Below the pieces are notes generated by a model. It did not search any database, was not told where the DNA came from, and saw only the letters and a list, made by a program, of their open reading frames with translations. The translations under genes and the position numbers were made by a program. A DNA stretch of 64,000 bases. Source: Streptomyces sp. NBC_01216. Lineage in GTDB: Bacteria; Actinomycetota; Actinomycetes; Streptomycetales; Streptomycetaceae. Positions within the stretch are counted from its first letter, which is position 1; each line of letters opens with the position of its first letter. Shown here piece by piece: positions 56,669-64,000 of the stretch. The DNA is taken from the NCBI RefSeq assembly GCF_035994945.1, contig NZ_CP108677.1:558001-622000 (forward strand). Reading direction: 5' to 3'.

Positions 56669-57574
56669 TCAGCCGTGCGCGACGACGGCGACCGGGGCGA
56701 CGGCGTGATGCATGACCGCGTGAGCGACGGACCCGATGTGTACGCCCAGCGGATTGCGGCGACGGCGCCGCCCGACAACGACGAGGGAGGCGTCGCGGGA
56801 GAAGTCGACGAGGAGGTTCGCGGCGCTGCCGGGGCGGGAGACCTCGGCGACCTCGACGTCCGGGTACTTCTGCCGCCAGGGCCGCAGCGCCTCGGTGAGT
56901 GCGGTGGCCTCGGCTCGGGCGAACTCCTCGTGTGCCTCGAAGCCCGCGCCCATGGTGTAGACGGCGTAGGGCGACGTGTCCCAGCCGTGTACGACGGTCA
57001 GCGGGGCCTGTCGGCACCTGGCCTCCCTCAAGGCGAAGTCGAGCACGGTCTCGTCGGGACTGGAGGCGTCCAGGCCCAAGACCACGGGCCGGAACGCGGT
57101 GGCGACGGACGGGACGCCGGCGGAATCCCTGACGTGTTCGTCCGCGGCCTGCTCCCCGGCGCGTACGAGGACCACGGCCGTCTCGGTGCGGGCGACCACG
57201 CTCTGCCCGGTGGACCCCACCAGGAAGCCTCCGAGGCCGCTCAGGGCACGGGAGCCGAGGACCAGCAGTTCCGCGTCGCCCGCCGCCTCCAGGAGGCCGT
57301 CGGTCCGCGAGCCGGTCAACTGCTCGACGCCCACTTCGACATCCGGGTAGCGCAGCCGCAGGCCCTCGGCGGTCTCTCGCGGAATCCGCTCGGTCCAGTG
57401 CTGGTGGGTCTCTGCGCCGAGGAGCGGAGCCTGCGCCATGCGTGCGGGTACCGGTTGCCACACGTGAACCAGCTTCACCGCCAACCCCCGCAGGGCGGCC
57501 TCGCGGGCGGCCCAGTCCGCTGCGGCCCGGCTCTCCAGCGAGCCATCCAGTCCCACGATGATCGTACCGGGCAT
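56669..57574 (-). CDS. tandem-domain universal stress protein
   Basis: A 301-residue UspA-type protein with two domains (about 1-145 and 160-301). Both carry ATP-binding loops: GSRALSGLGGFLVGSTGQSV and GRRRRRNPLGVHIGSVAHAV; each domain opens with a VGLDGS or LGLDASS strand. The ATG is preceded by AGGAGG. Such proteins belong to dormancy/hypoxia regulons in actinobacteria. Its upstream region carries OsdR-like motifs. Confidence 0.92.
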   Translation of the reverse strand: MPGTIIVGLDGSLESRAAADWAAREAALRGLAVKLVHVWQPVPARMAQAPLLGAETHQHWTERIPRETAEGLRLRYPDVEVGVEQLTGSRTDGLLEAAGDAELLVLGSRALSGLGGFLVGSTGQSVVARTETAVVLVRAGEQAADEHVRDSAGVPSVATAFRPVVLGLDASSPDETVLDFALREARCRQAPLTVVHGWDTSPYAVYTMGAGFEAHEEFARAEATALTEALRPWRQKYPDVEVAEVSRPGSAANLLVDFSRDASLVVVGRRRRRNPLGVHIGSVAHAVMHHAVAPVAVVAHG

Positions 57575-57638
57575 GTAGCCCACCTCCTGTGTCGGGGTAC
57601 CTGCTATGACCTTGTCGTTCCGCGGCTTCCGGGGACAG

Positions 57639-57672
57639 GGGCCGATGGGCTCGGACGGGGGCCGACCGGCCC
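57639..57672. promoter_or_regulatory. two OsdR/DevR-like boxes upstream of the Usp gene
   Basis: GGGCCGATGGGCTC (57639-57652) and GGGCCGACCGGCCC (57659-57672) lie 65-98 bases upstream of the Usp start, 20 bases apart. They resemble the DosR/DevR core GGGACTWWAGTCCC at the outer GGG...CCC and the inner C/G positions. Tandem boxes with this spacing are usual for DevR-type regulators. Inferred, not tested. Confidence 0.5.
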
Positions 57673-57854
57673 CATCGGCAGGTCGACTCCGGGGCGGGAG
57701 GACGACTCCCGTGAACACGGCCGCACTCGGCGTCCGCGTCCGGAGGTGGCCGTTCTTGGTGGCGATGACCGTGCCCTTCAGGCACAGTCCCGACATTTCA
57801 CCGAACGGGCGATTGCCCTTCCGTGTGACGGGGCCGCCGTGGCCCGCGGGGTTC

Positions 57855-57868
57855 GGGCCCATCGGCCC
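57855..57868. promoter_or_regulatory. OsdR/DevR-like box
   Basis: GGGCCCATCGGCCC, within TTCGGG...CCCGA (57852-57870), which also matches the outer TTSGGG/CCCSAA bases of the mycobacterial DosR consensus. It is 281-294 bases upstream of the Usp gene and could also have served the now truncated gene to its right. Confidence 0.45.
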
Positions 57869-58045
57869 GACGGGGCTCAAGAGCGGGGCGTCCGGTCGAC
57901 CGCGCGTGTCCGAGACCGTCACGTCCTCACCGACGGGCAGGGGACATCCCACTCGAGGTGGAACGGCGGTCGAACCCGCAAGTGGCCGACCGGATCGCCC
58001 GTGATCACCTTCTCGGGCCCCGCGGCGCGGGTAGGTGCTGGGATC

Positions 58046-58438
58046 TCACGGGGTCGGTCTCCGTGCTGCGCGCCGATCGTGTCGTGTGTGTGCGGCCCGC
58101 CAGCCGTGTTCGGTCAGCAGCACGGTGAGGGCGGTGGCGAGGCAGATCGCCCACTGCGTCGGGCTGAGAGCGACGGTGTCGAAGTTTCCTTGGGCGACCG
58201 GCGCCTGTACGGCGACGACCTGGAGGGTGAGGACGGCGGCCAGACAGATCCACAGGGTGCGGTTGCGCAACTGATGACGTCCGAGGACGGGGCCGTCCTC
58301 GCTGCGCGCAGCGAGGGCGTTGCAGAGCTGGAAGAGGACGAACGTGGTGAAGGCCATGGTGGCGGCGGTCGCGGTGTCGGTGAGGTGGCGGACCCCACCA
58401 CCAGCTCGGCCACGCGACCCCGACGACGAGACGCTCAC
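58046..58438 (-). pseudogene. C-terminal fragment of a cation-transporting P-type ATPase
   Basis: About 110 residues match the last membrane helices of P-type ATPases (TDTATAATMAFTTFVLFQLCNALAARSE, GRHQLRNRTLWICLAAVLTLQVVAV, LSPTQWAICLATALTVLLTEHGWR). The catalytic and nucleotide-binding parts are absent: the 5' end stops at an IS4-type transposase remnant at about 58440. Confidence 0.82.
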
Positions 58439-58443
58439 CTGAC

Positions 58444-58899
58444 GCTACCCCAAGCGGGCCGGGGAGAATCTGGAGTTCGGCTATCCGCTCCTGCGGCTGC
58501 TGGCCCTGGTCGAGTGCGGCACCCGCGCGCTCATAGCCGCCGCCTTCGGGCCGGAGTCCGAGGGCGAACTCCCCTATGCCAACGGCTTGTGACCGCACTG
58601 GACAAATGGAACGGATCAGTTTCACCGTCCTGCTGGCCGCCGCAACCGACACGGTCACCGCAGCCCACGGAATCTTCCCCGGCACCCTCATCGACCTGGT
58701 CGGCACGATCGGCCACGCCGCCCTGCGCGGCCTCCTGCCCGCCCACCGACGGCAACGAGTGAAGGCCCGCACCCGCAAGAACCCCACCAGCAAGTACGGC
58801 CCGAACGCCGGACAGCACCCCCGGAAGGCCCAGAACTACACCGTCCACACCACCGTCACATTCTTCGCCCACGGCCTCAACAGCCGCTCACGGCGCTAA
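58444..58899 (+). pseudogene. IS4-type transposase remnant with internal deletion
   Basis: Two blocks in different frames: YPKRAGENLEFGYPLLRLLALVECGTRALIAAAFGPESEGE (58446-58570), then FTVLLAAATDTVTAAHGIFPGTLIDLVGTIGHAALRGLLPAHRRQRVKARTRKNPTSKYG to a stop at 58899. Both belong to an IS4-family transposase but the middle, including catalytic residues, is missing. It joins the ATPase fragment on one side and a GlxA fragment on the other. Confidence 0.75.
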
Positions 58900-59418
58900 C
58901 GCAACGGTGTTGGCGTTGGCTTCGAGGTTGGTGAGGACGACCAGAGCCTCGGCGAGAGCCAGTTCGCTGCAGCGGTGAGCATGGGACGGACACGCCCCCA
59001 GGTCCGGCGCGCCCGGCGGCCGTCGAGTACGCCTGCCTCGGCCAGGGCGAACGCGCCGCTGCAGAAGGAGACCAGCCGGGCGCCCCGCCGGTGGGCGCGG
59101 CGTATGGCGTCCAGTACGGCGGGGTGACGGGGTCGGCTGACGTCCGGTCTGCTCGGGATGATCAGGGGTGTCGGCGGTGTCGGCGGTGTCGAGGCGCGCT
59201 GCCTCGGTGAGAGTGAAGAAGCGGTCGCGCATGACCGTGCGGTCGTGGGGCGTGCAGAGCGTGAAGGTGTAGAGGTCACGGCCGAGATCGGGCCGGGGCG
59301 GCCCGAAGAGTTCGGTGGCGCGGCCGAGTTCGAAGGGATTGGTGTCCTCTTCCACGATGACTGCCACCCGGTGTGGTTGGAGCCCGCAGGAAGCCTCTTG
59401 GAAGGATTCTTGCGTCAT
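58900..59418 (-). pseudogene. GlxA/AraC-family regulator, truncated and frameshifted
   Basis: The DJ-1/PfpI-like N-terminal domain of a GlxA-type AraC regulator: HRVAVIVEEDTNPFELGRATELFG, YTFTLCTPHDRTV, then after a shift near 59170 (in a GACACCGCC repeat) LIIPSRPDV, RRAHRRGARLVSFCSGAFALAEAGVLDGRRA. The C-terminal AraC DNA-binding domain is gone, cut at the IS4 remnant. Confidence 0.8.
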
Positions 59419-59644
59419 GCGCCACTTCTACCACTCACACCCGGTGATGCCGGTGGCAAAGGATGATGCCTGGTGAACGGCGGGGCCTCTTCGTCCATGG
59501 ATGCCTGGCATGCCCCGGCCGTTCCAAACCGTGTGGGCTTTGATGAGAGGAGTATGGGCAATGCGCCTGTTTTCTTGGCGTACTTCCGCGATGAGAGTAA
59601 CCGTGGCGGGTGCATGGGGGGACGCGAGGAGCGGAAGGGGCGCC

Positions 59645-61105
59645 GTGCCGTCGGGACGACGATGGCGAGTACGGCTGACCGCGCTCCTGGTCACCCTGCC
59701 GAGTGCGGTAGCGATGCCGCTGATCACGGCACAGCCGGCTGCCGCAGCGACTGGTAGTACGGTCTGCTCGCGGTCGCCGGACGGTGTCTTCCGCTGGGAC
59801 GGTGGCACGTCCTGGACGCAGATCAGCGGGCCGGGAACAGCCGACCAGATCTACGGGGGTGGGGCGGGTCTTCTCCGGGCCGCTCCGGACGGCAGTGGTG
59901 TCTACCGCTATCAGGGTTCCGGGCAGAACTGGCAGCGGATCGGTACCACCGGTCCGGGCTCGCAGTGGGTGGTCACGGACAGTGCCGTCTTCGGGCGATC
60001 ACCCGACGGTGTCTACCGTTGGAACGGTGGCACGTCCTGGACGCAGATCAGCGGGCCGGGAACAGCCGACCAGATCTACGGGGGTGGGGCGGGTCTTCTC
60101 CGGGCCGCTCCGGACGGCAGTGGTGTCTACCGCTATCAGGGTTCCGGGCAGAACTGGCAGCGGATCGGTACCACCGGTCCGGGCTCGCAGTGGGTGGTCA
60201 CGGACAGTGCCGTCTTCGGGCGATCACCCGACGGTGTCTACCGTTGGAACGGTGGCACGTCCTGGACGCAGATCAGCGGGCCGGGAACAGCCGACCAGAT
60301 CTACGGGGGTGGGGCGGGTCTTCTCCGGGCCGCTCCGGACGGCAGTGGTGTCTACCGCTATCAGGGTTCCGGGCAGAACTGGCAGCGGATCGGTACCACC
60401 GGTCCGGGCTCGCAGTGGGTGGTCACGGACAGTGCCGTCTTCGGGCGATCACCCGACGGTGTCTACCGTTGGAACGGTGGCACGTCCTGGACGCAGATCA
60501 GCGGGCCGGGAACAGCCGACCAGATCGCGCCCTGTGCCGCCGTCAACACAGCGGTAGGCTGGACCACTTACTCCGCCGACAGTGACCACGGCAAAGCCGC
60601 TCTCGAGATATGCGCGGGTTCCCAGGCGGTCTGCACCATGACCTACTCGCCCCGGAGCTATCGGACCTCTCCGGGGGAGGAACATCTTGTCGGAGACCGC
60701 GTCTTCAATTACACCTCGCAGACCGAGAATCACGCCCTGACCTGGTCGGACACCGTGGAGAGCTCGGACACGCTCGAGGTGAGCGCGTCCGCCAAGGCCA
60801 CCATCTGGGGAGTGGCGGAAGTGGGAGTGAACACGACCTACAGTCACACCTGGGGCAGGTCAAGCACTGTGTCGGAGACCGAAAGTCTGCCAGTTCCAGG
60901 GTGCAGTGTGGGGTGGCTGGCCCGTGCTGCGGAACTTGGCACTGCCTCAGGAGACATCCACCTGCATTTCGCCAAGGGGACGCACCTGGATGGCCACCGG
61001 GACTTCATGATCACCAACGCTGTCTTCACGGCACCGACCGGAAGCGGTTCCATCGTCGCCCGTTCTCGACCCATGACCGCGTCTGAAAGCACCTCGTGCT
61101 CCTGA
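59645..61105 (+). CDS. secreted seven-blade propeller protein with aerolysin-like C-terminal domain
   Basis: About 486 residues. Signal peptide (PSGRRWRVRLTALLVTLPSAVA... cut near AAAA-TG, residue 35). Residues 43-295 hold seven blade-like repeats of about 37 residues, alternating SPDGVYRWNGGTSWTQI and APDGSGVYRYQGSGQNWQRI types, like tectonin/PLL lectin propellers. From about 296 the chain is Ser/Thr-rich with alternating polar/apolar strands (SDTLEVSASAKATIWGVAEVGVNTTYSHTWG) and a VPG turn, as in ETX/MTX2-aerolysin pore formers. The GTG start has GGAAGG upstream; ATG 59561 is an alternative. Function is inferred. Confidence 0.7.
   Translation: MPSGRRWRVRLTALLVTLPSAVAMPLITAQPAAAATGSTVCSRSPDGVFRWDGGTSWTQISGPGTADQIYGGGAGLLRAAPDGSGVYRYQGSGQNWQRIGTTGPGSQWVVTDSAVFGRSPDGVYRWNGGTSWTQISGPGTADQIYGGGAGLLRAAPDGSGVYRYQGSGQNWQRIGTTGPGSQWVVTDSAVFGRSPDGVYRWNGGTSWTQISGPGTADQIYGGGAGLLRAAPDGSGVYRYQGSGQNWQRIGTTGPGSQWVVTDSAVFGRSPDGVYRWNGGTSWTQISGPGTADQIAPCAAVNTAVGWTTYSADSDHGKAALEICAGSQAVCTMTYSPRSYRTSPGEEHLVGDRVFNYTSQTENHALTWSDTVESSDTLEVSASAKATIWGVAEVGVNTTYSHTWGRSSTVSETESLPVPGCSVGWLARAAELGTASGDIHLHFAKGTHLDGHRDFMITNAVFTAPTGSGSIVARSRPMTASESTSCS
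59801..60527 (+). repeat. 225-bp perfect tandem repeat, 3.2 copies, in frame
   Basis: Units at 59801-60025, 60026-60250 and 60251-60475 read as identical, plus a partial fourth at 60476-60527. Each unit encodes 75 residues, i.e. two propeller blades. DNA identity including third positions points to very recent amplification or ongoing homogenisation. Short-read assembly could miscount the copies. Confidence 0.9.
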
Positions 61106-61341
61106 GGCTGTCCGGGGATCCGAAGTCCCAACCGGTTCCGTACCACCCAGGTCCGGGGTTGAAGCGATGTGATGCGGTACCCGCGGTTCGCTCGCCAGGC
61201 AGCGTTGGGATGGCCGTCACCCCGGCGACGGCACCGGACCGACCTTCCGTCCTCCCGTCGTAACGTGATGCCGCCGACGAAGTCGGCGGCATCTTCGCGG
61301 TTCGTGCCCGCAGCGGTCCGACGGCCCGTACGATCCGCTGC

Positions 61342-61545
61342 TTGCCGGATCCCGAGCCGCTGGAACGGATCACCACGCGACGTGCGGAACTGGACGACCT
61401 CGAAGCACAGCTGGTCGAGCAGCTGGCCAGGGTTCGATCCGCGCGGGACGAACTCGCCGTCGCTGAGAGAGTCCTCGAGCGAGTGAGCGAAGAGATAGCA
61501 GGCGAGCATGCCTCAACCTTCCCGGCGTCCGGCCAGGTGGCCGGG
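61342..61545 (+). pseudogene. coiled-coil protein fragment
   Basis: About 68 residues from a TTG ([56 protein letters not shown]...), a clear heptad coiled coil resembling the N-terminus of small proteins found beside Streptomyces insertion sequences. The frame then enters antisense alcohol dehydrogenase sequence at about 61545, so the 3' end is lost. Confidence 0.55.
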
Positions 61546-61819
61546 CGGCCTTGCCGAGCCAGGAGACGGCGACGCGTTGTCCGACGACGAGGTGGGTCAC
61601 ACCGTCACCCAACTCCTCGACCAGGCCGACGCCCTCGTGCCCGGGGACGAACGGCAGGGTGGGCTTGACAGGCCAGTCGCCGTGCGCCGCATGGATGTCG
61701 GTATGGCAGAGACCGGATGCCTCGACGGCCACGAGCACCTGCCCCGGACCGGGCTCCGGATCGGGCCTCTCCTCGATGACCAGGGGCCTGCCGAACTCCC
61801 GGACGACCGCTGCCTTCAT
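61546..61819 (-). pseudogene. zinc alcohol dehydrogenase, N-terminal fragment
   Basis: About 91 residues of an AdhP-type dehydrogenase: [38 protein letters not shown] (catalytic zinc Cys), [17 protein letters not shown] and [10 protein letters not shown]. The family has about 340 residues; sequence ends abruptly at the coiled-coil fragment junction. Two OsdR-like boxes lie upstream. Confidence 0.85.
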
Positions 61820-61950
61820 GGTGCCCGCTCCTTCCGTGTACTTCTTCGGTGGGCCGCGTCAGTCGTGCGCGACGACGGCGACGGCGGTGGTGCGTGGGCG
61901 ACAGCGCCGATGCGCCCCGTTTCGGGGCCACGAGAAAGGCCACGGGGCAG

Positions 61951-61984
61951 GGGCCTGTGGTCCCGGAATGGGGCCGACAGTCCC
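61951..61984. promoter_or_regulatory. two OsdR/DevR-like boxes upstream of the ADH fragment
   Basis: GGGCCTGTGGTCCC (61951-61964) and GGGCCGACAGTCCC (61971-61984), 20 bases apart, the same spacing as the pair upstream of the Usp gene. Each matches the DosR core at about 11 of 14 positions by eye. They lie 130-165 bases upstream of the truncated dehydrogenase. Confidence 0.55.
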
Positions 61985-62039
61985 TGTCGGCAGGCGGGTG
62001 GGGCGGGAACCTGTGGTGGGCCCGCCCGACCTGCCGTGT

Positions 62040-62669
62040 TCAGCGCAGCCACGCGTGGTCGCGCACGATCGGGAGCCGCGCCCACAGTCGGCCCAGACCC
62101 AGCGCGTCACCGGCCGACACCGCGGCCAGCGCGACCAACACCACCGCGTACACCAGGTGGTAGTCGGCGAACGGGTTCGTCGACATGCTCGCCGACCCGT
62201 CCGACAGGTGCTTCGCCGGCGGCCACTCCGCCACCCACATCAACGCCATCATCACCGTCCCCGCGAAAGCGGCCGGGCGCAGCGCCACCCCGGCCGTCAG
62301 CGCCAGCCCGATCCCGAGCAGGCCCATCATGAACAGCCAGTCCGCCCAGGTCGCCCCGGCCCACGAGTGGAACGTCGATTCCATAGGGCCCACCGCGACG
62401 TGCCCGAGGAAGCCCTTCGTGGGCGAACCACCTTCGACCCAGCCCTTTCCGGACGCGGTGGCGTAACCGAGGCCGAACGTCTTGTCGAGGAATGCCCACA
62501 GGAAGACGAACCCCATCAGCACACGGGCCGAGGCGAACACGTAGGCCCGGACGGTGAGCGTGCCGGCCTCCGCCGACCCGGCCGCCCCCGGCGCGGAATC
62601 GGCGTGGTTTCGGCGGAACGGCGGCAGGTGGAAACCCGAACTACGGTGCGTGGGCTGGTGCACGGCCAT
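62040..62669 (-). CDS. DoxX/DoxD family membrane protein
   Basis: A 209-residue protein with four membrane helices: VFASARVLMGFVFLWAFLDKTFGLG, a soluble loop (SPTKGFLGHVAVGPMESTFHSWAG), WLFMMGLLGIGLALTAGVALRP, TVMMALMWVAEWP and YHLVYAVVLVALAAVSAG. Related to the thiosulfate:quinone oxidoreductase subunit DoxD; the true role is unknown. The ATG has GAAGGGG 8 bases upstream. OsdR-like motifs lie 100-135 bases upstream. Confidence 0.87.
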   Translation of the reverse strand: MAVHQPTHRSSGFHLPPFRRNHADSAPGAAGSAEAGTLTVRAYVFASARVLMGFVFLWAFLDKTFGLGYATASGKGWVEGGSPTKGFLGHVAVGPMESTFHSWAGATWADWLFMMGLLGIGLALTAGVALRPAAFAGTVMMALMWVAEWPPAKHLSDGSASMSTNPFADYHLVYAVVLVALAAVSAGDALGLGRLWARLPIVRDHAWLR

Positions 62670-62767
62670 GACGGTGACCCCTTCGGAGAAGATCCGGTCG
62701 GTTCCTGACGCCACTCACTCTCCCGGCCCGCACCACCCCGCACCCGATGCCGAAGGTCCGCACCTCG

Positions 62768-62805
62768 GGGCCTCAACAGCCCCAATCCACAGGGACCTTC
62801 GGCCA
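62768..62805. promoter_or_regulatory. OsdR/DevR-like boxes between DoxX and nitroreductase genes
   Basis: GGGCCTCAACAGCCC (62768-62782) and GGGACCTTCGGCCA (62792-62805) lie in the divergent promoter region of the doxX-like and nitroreductase-like genes. Matches are weaker than the upstream pairs, but the position is the expected one for shared control. Confidence 0.4.
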
Positions 62806-62940
62806 CCATCGGACGAAAAAGGCCGACCGGTGCCGGGCGGTGCCCGCACGGCCCCTTACGCGCACGTCGGCGGGGACCAAGGCCGGGAAGGGTTCACCCA
62901 CCAGCCCAGCCGGCCTCGGACGCGGGCGGGAAGGAGTCCG

Positions 62941-63285
62941 ATGAGCTCGTCAACCCTCGACGCCCCGGCCCTGGAACGGCTGGTCGCGACGGCTGTGGCC
63001 GCACCGTCCCTGCCCGACACTCAGCCCTGGCGCTTCCGGGTCGATACCGACACCCGCACCGTACGCATTCCTGTCCGCGCCTTCGAGACGCGCCCGACGC
63101 TCGCGCTGCTGTCCACGGCACACGACCGGCGGACGGACCGGCTGCGGACCGGCCAGGCCCTCGAACGCGTACCTCTGCCGGCCCCCCGCGTGCGAGCGCA
63201 GATGGTCATCCGGGTCGGGCACGGCCCCGAAGCACCGGCCTCGCCGCGCCGTCCGATGGAGAAGGCGATGGACGGCGACGTGTGA
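62941..63285 (+). pseudogene. Acg-type nitroreductase with large internal deletion
   Basis: An open frame of 114 residues joining the N-terminus (LERLVATAVAAPSLPDTQPWRFRVDTDTRTVRI) of an Acg/nitroreductase-like FMN protein to pieces of its C-terminus (LALLSTAHDRRTDRLRTGQALERV; MVIRVGHGPEAPASPRRP). Family members have about 320-340 residues, so roughly 200 central residues are missing although the frame is kept. FMN binding is unlikely. Confidence 0.7.
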
Positions 63286-63372
63286 TCACGTGCCGCCCAG
63301 GTGAGCGTCCGGCCTCGTTCGGCGGGGGCCTCAAGGACCGTCAAGGTGCCGCTCGCCCGCCGACGACGTGCG

Positions 63373-64000
63373 TCAGCGGGCGGACCGGCCGCTCTCTGTC
63401 GTGTCCGGGCATTGAGTCAGCGGCGCGTACCACACCAGCCGTGTCCCCTTTCCGCCGGGGCTTACCAACTCCATACCGCCGCCGAGCTTCTGCGCTCGCT
63501 CGGCCATGTTGGTCAGACCGCTCCGGCGGCCTCCGTCCGGGACGCCGACGCCGTTGTCCGTGACCGTCAGGCGGACCTGCTTGCCGTCCGTCTCCAGCAC
63601 GACGTCGGTGCGGTCGGCGCGGGCGTGCCGGGCGACGTTGCTCAGGGACTCGGTGAGGACGGCCATGACGTGGTCGGCGGTCTGGCCGGGCACGTGCGTG
63701 TCGAGCAGGCCCTCCATGCGCACGCTGGGAGCGAAGCCCAGGAGCGGAGCGGCTTCGCCGATCGCGCGCACCGCGCGGGAACGCAGGCCGGGCGCCGCGT
63801 GGTCGTCGCGGGAGCGCAGACCGAAGATCGTCGACCTGATGATCTTGATGGTCACGTCGAGGTCGTCCACCGCCCGCTGGATCCGCTCGGAGGCCATCGA
63901 GTCCTGGACGCGGCGACCGGCGCTCTGCAGGGTCATGCCGGTGGCGAAAAGCCGTTGGATGGCGAGGTCATGCAGGTCGCGTGCGATGCGGTCGCGGTCC
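63373..64000 (-). CDS. DevS/OsdK-like sensor histidine kinase (C-terminal part)
   Basis: The last 208 residues of a NarL-partner kinase; the N-terminus lies beyond the window. The HisKA_3 phosphoacceptor region is DRDRIARDLHDLAIQRLFATGMTLQSA, and the ATPase domain has VLTESLSNVARHARA, VTDNGVGVPDGGRRSGLTNMAERA and GKGTRLVWYAPL. This closely resembles GAF-domain redox/hypoxia kinases (DevS, OsdK), fitting the Usp and DoxX neighbours. Confidence 0.9.
   Translation of the reverse strand, partial: DRDRIARDLHDLAIQRLFATGMTLQSAGRRVQDSMASERIQRAVDDLDVTIKIIRSTIFGLRSRDDHAAPGLRSRAVRAIGEAAPLLGFAPSVRMEGLLDTHVPGQTADHVMAVLTESLSNVARHARADRTDVVLETDGKQVRLTVTDNGVGVPDGGRRSGLTNMAERAQKLGGGMELVSPGGKGTRLVWYAPLTQCPDTTESGRSAR

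Larger units (their letters stand above)
57575..58045. other. promoter region of the universal stress protein, no gene
   Basis: 471 bases without a supported gene. It contains several G3C2-type palindromes, listed separately, the AGGAGG of the Usp gene, and no other recognisable signal. Frames here read as shadows. Confidence 0.5.

Noticed and set aside
61546..61819. Short alcohol dehydrogenase as a functional small protein
   Set aside because: It lacks the structural zinc site, the NAD-binding domain and the rest of the catalytic domain, ending at a clear junction with unrelated sequence.

Overview
This window is high-GC actinomycete DNA, almost certainly from Streptomyces. GC3-rich codon use, GTG/TTG starts, 4-bp translational overlaps and family content (egtABCD, RmdA-type c-di-GMP protein, SCO0930-type lipoprotein, WS/DGAT) all fit. 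From memory, much of 4-41 kb follows the order of the S. coelicolor SCO0910-SCO0960 region of the left chromosome arm; this was not checked.

Region 1 (0-19.9 kb) is metabolism. It holds a LacI regulator and alpha/beta hydrolase, a PemK/MazF-like protein and a bacterial poly(ADP-ribose) glycohydrolase. Next come a coupled ergothioneine operon egtABCD, a coupled ornithine-lipid pair (OlsB/OlsA type) that overlaps egtD tail to tail, and an orphan DasA-like sugar-binding lipoprotein with a DasR-like site. A dodecin, a HAD phosphatase, a luciferase-like monooxygenase and a frameshifted UvrA paralogue follow, then a type-B succinate dehydrogenase operon (sdhCAB) divergent from a LysR regulator.

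Region 2 (19.9-41.4 kb) is signalling and cell surface. It holds an RmdA-like GGDEF-EAL protein coupled to a SAV2177-type methyltransferase, a repeat lipoprotein, and a sortase-F neighbourhood with two tail-anchored secreted proteins sharing a GGLGGS motif. A polysaccharide deacetylase, an ECF sigma factor with a broken thioesterase gene, a LytTR/LytS two-component system around an acetate-type symporter, an Fpg/Nei glycosylase, a WS/DGAT acyltransferase and a PAS-GAF-SpoIIE phosphatase follow.

Region 3 (41.4-53.6 kb) holds a YndJ-DUF1990 operon under two TTGAAC-type palindromes, a rearranged lipase maturation factor gene, an intact IS1380-family element with a 5-bp target duplication, and an SDR with a zinc-knuckle extension. 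It continues with an FhuF-like protein, a DMT exporter, an Rpf/LysM/M23 cell-wall enzyme and panD.

Region 4 (53.6-64 kb) is accessory and decaying. It has a complete IS5-type element, IS701 and IS4 remnants, and truncated genes (P-type ATPase, GlxA regulator, alcohol dehydrogenase, nitroreductase). Surviving genes are a tandem universal stress protein, a DoxX protein and a DevS/OsdK-like kinase. Repeated GGGCC-N4-GNCCC motifs suggest this was an OsdR/DevR hypoxia regulon. Inside it lies the most striking gene: a secreted protein with seven near-identical propeller-like blades, encoded by perfect 225-bp repeats, followed by an aerolysin-like pore-forming domain.

Several genes carry isolated single-base indels or stops (UvrA-like, thioesterase, Pro-rich lipoprotein). 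These may be real pseudogenes or consensus errors. No rRNA, tRNA or CRISPR array was seen.
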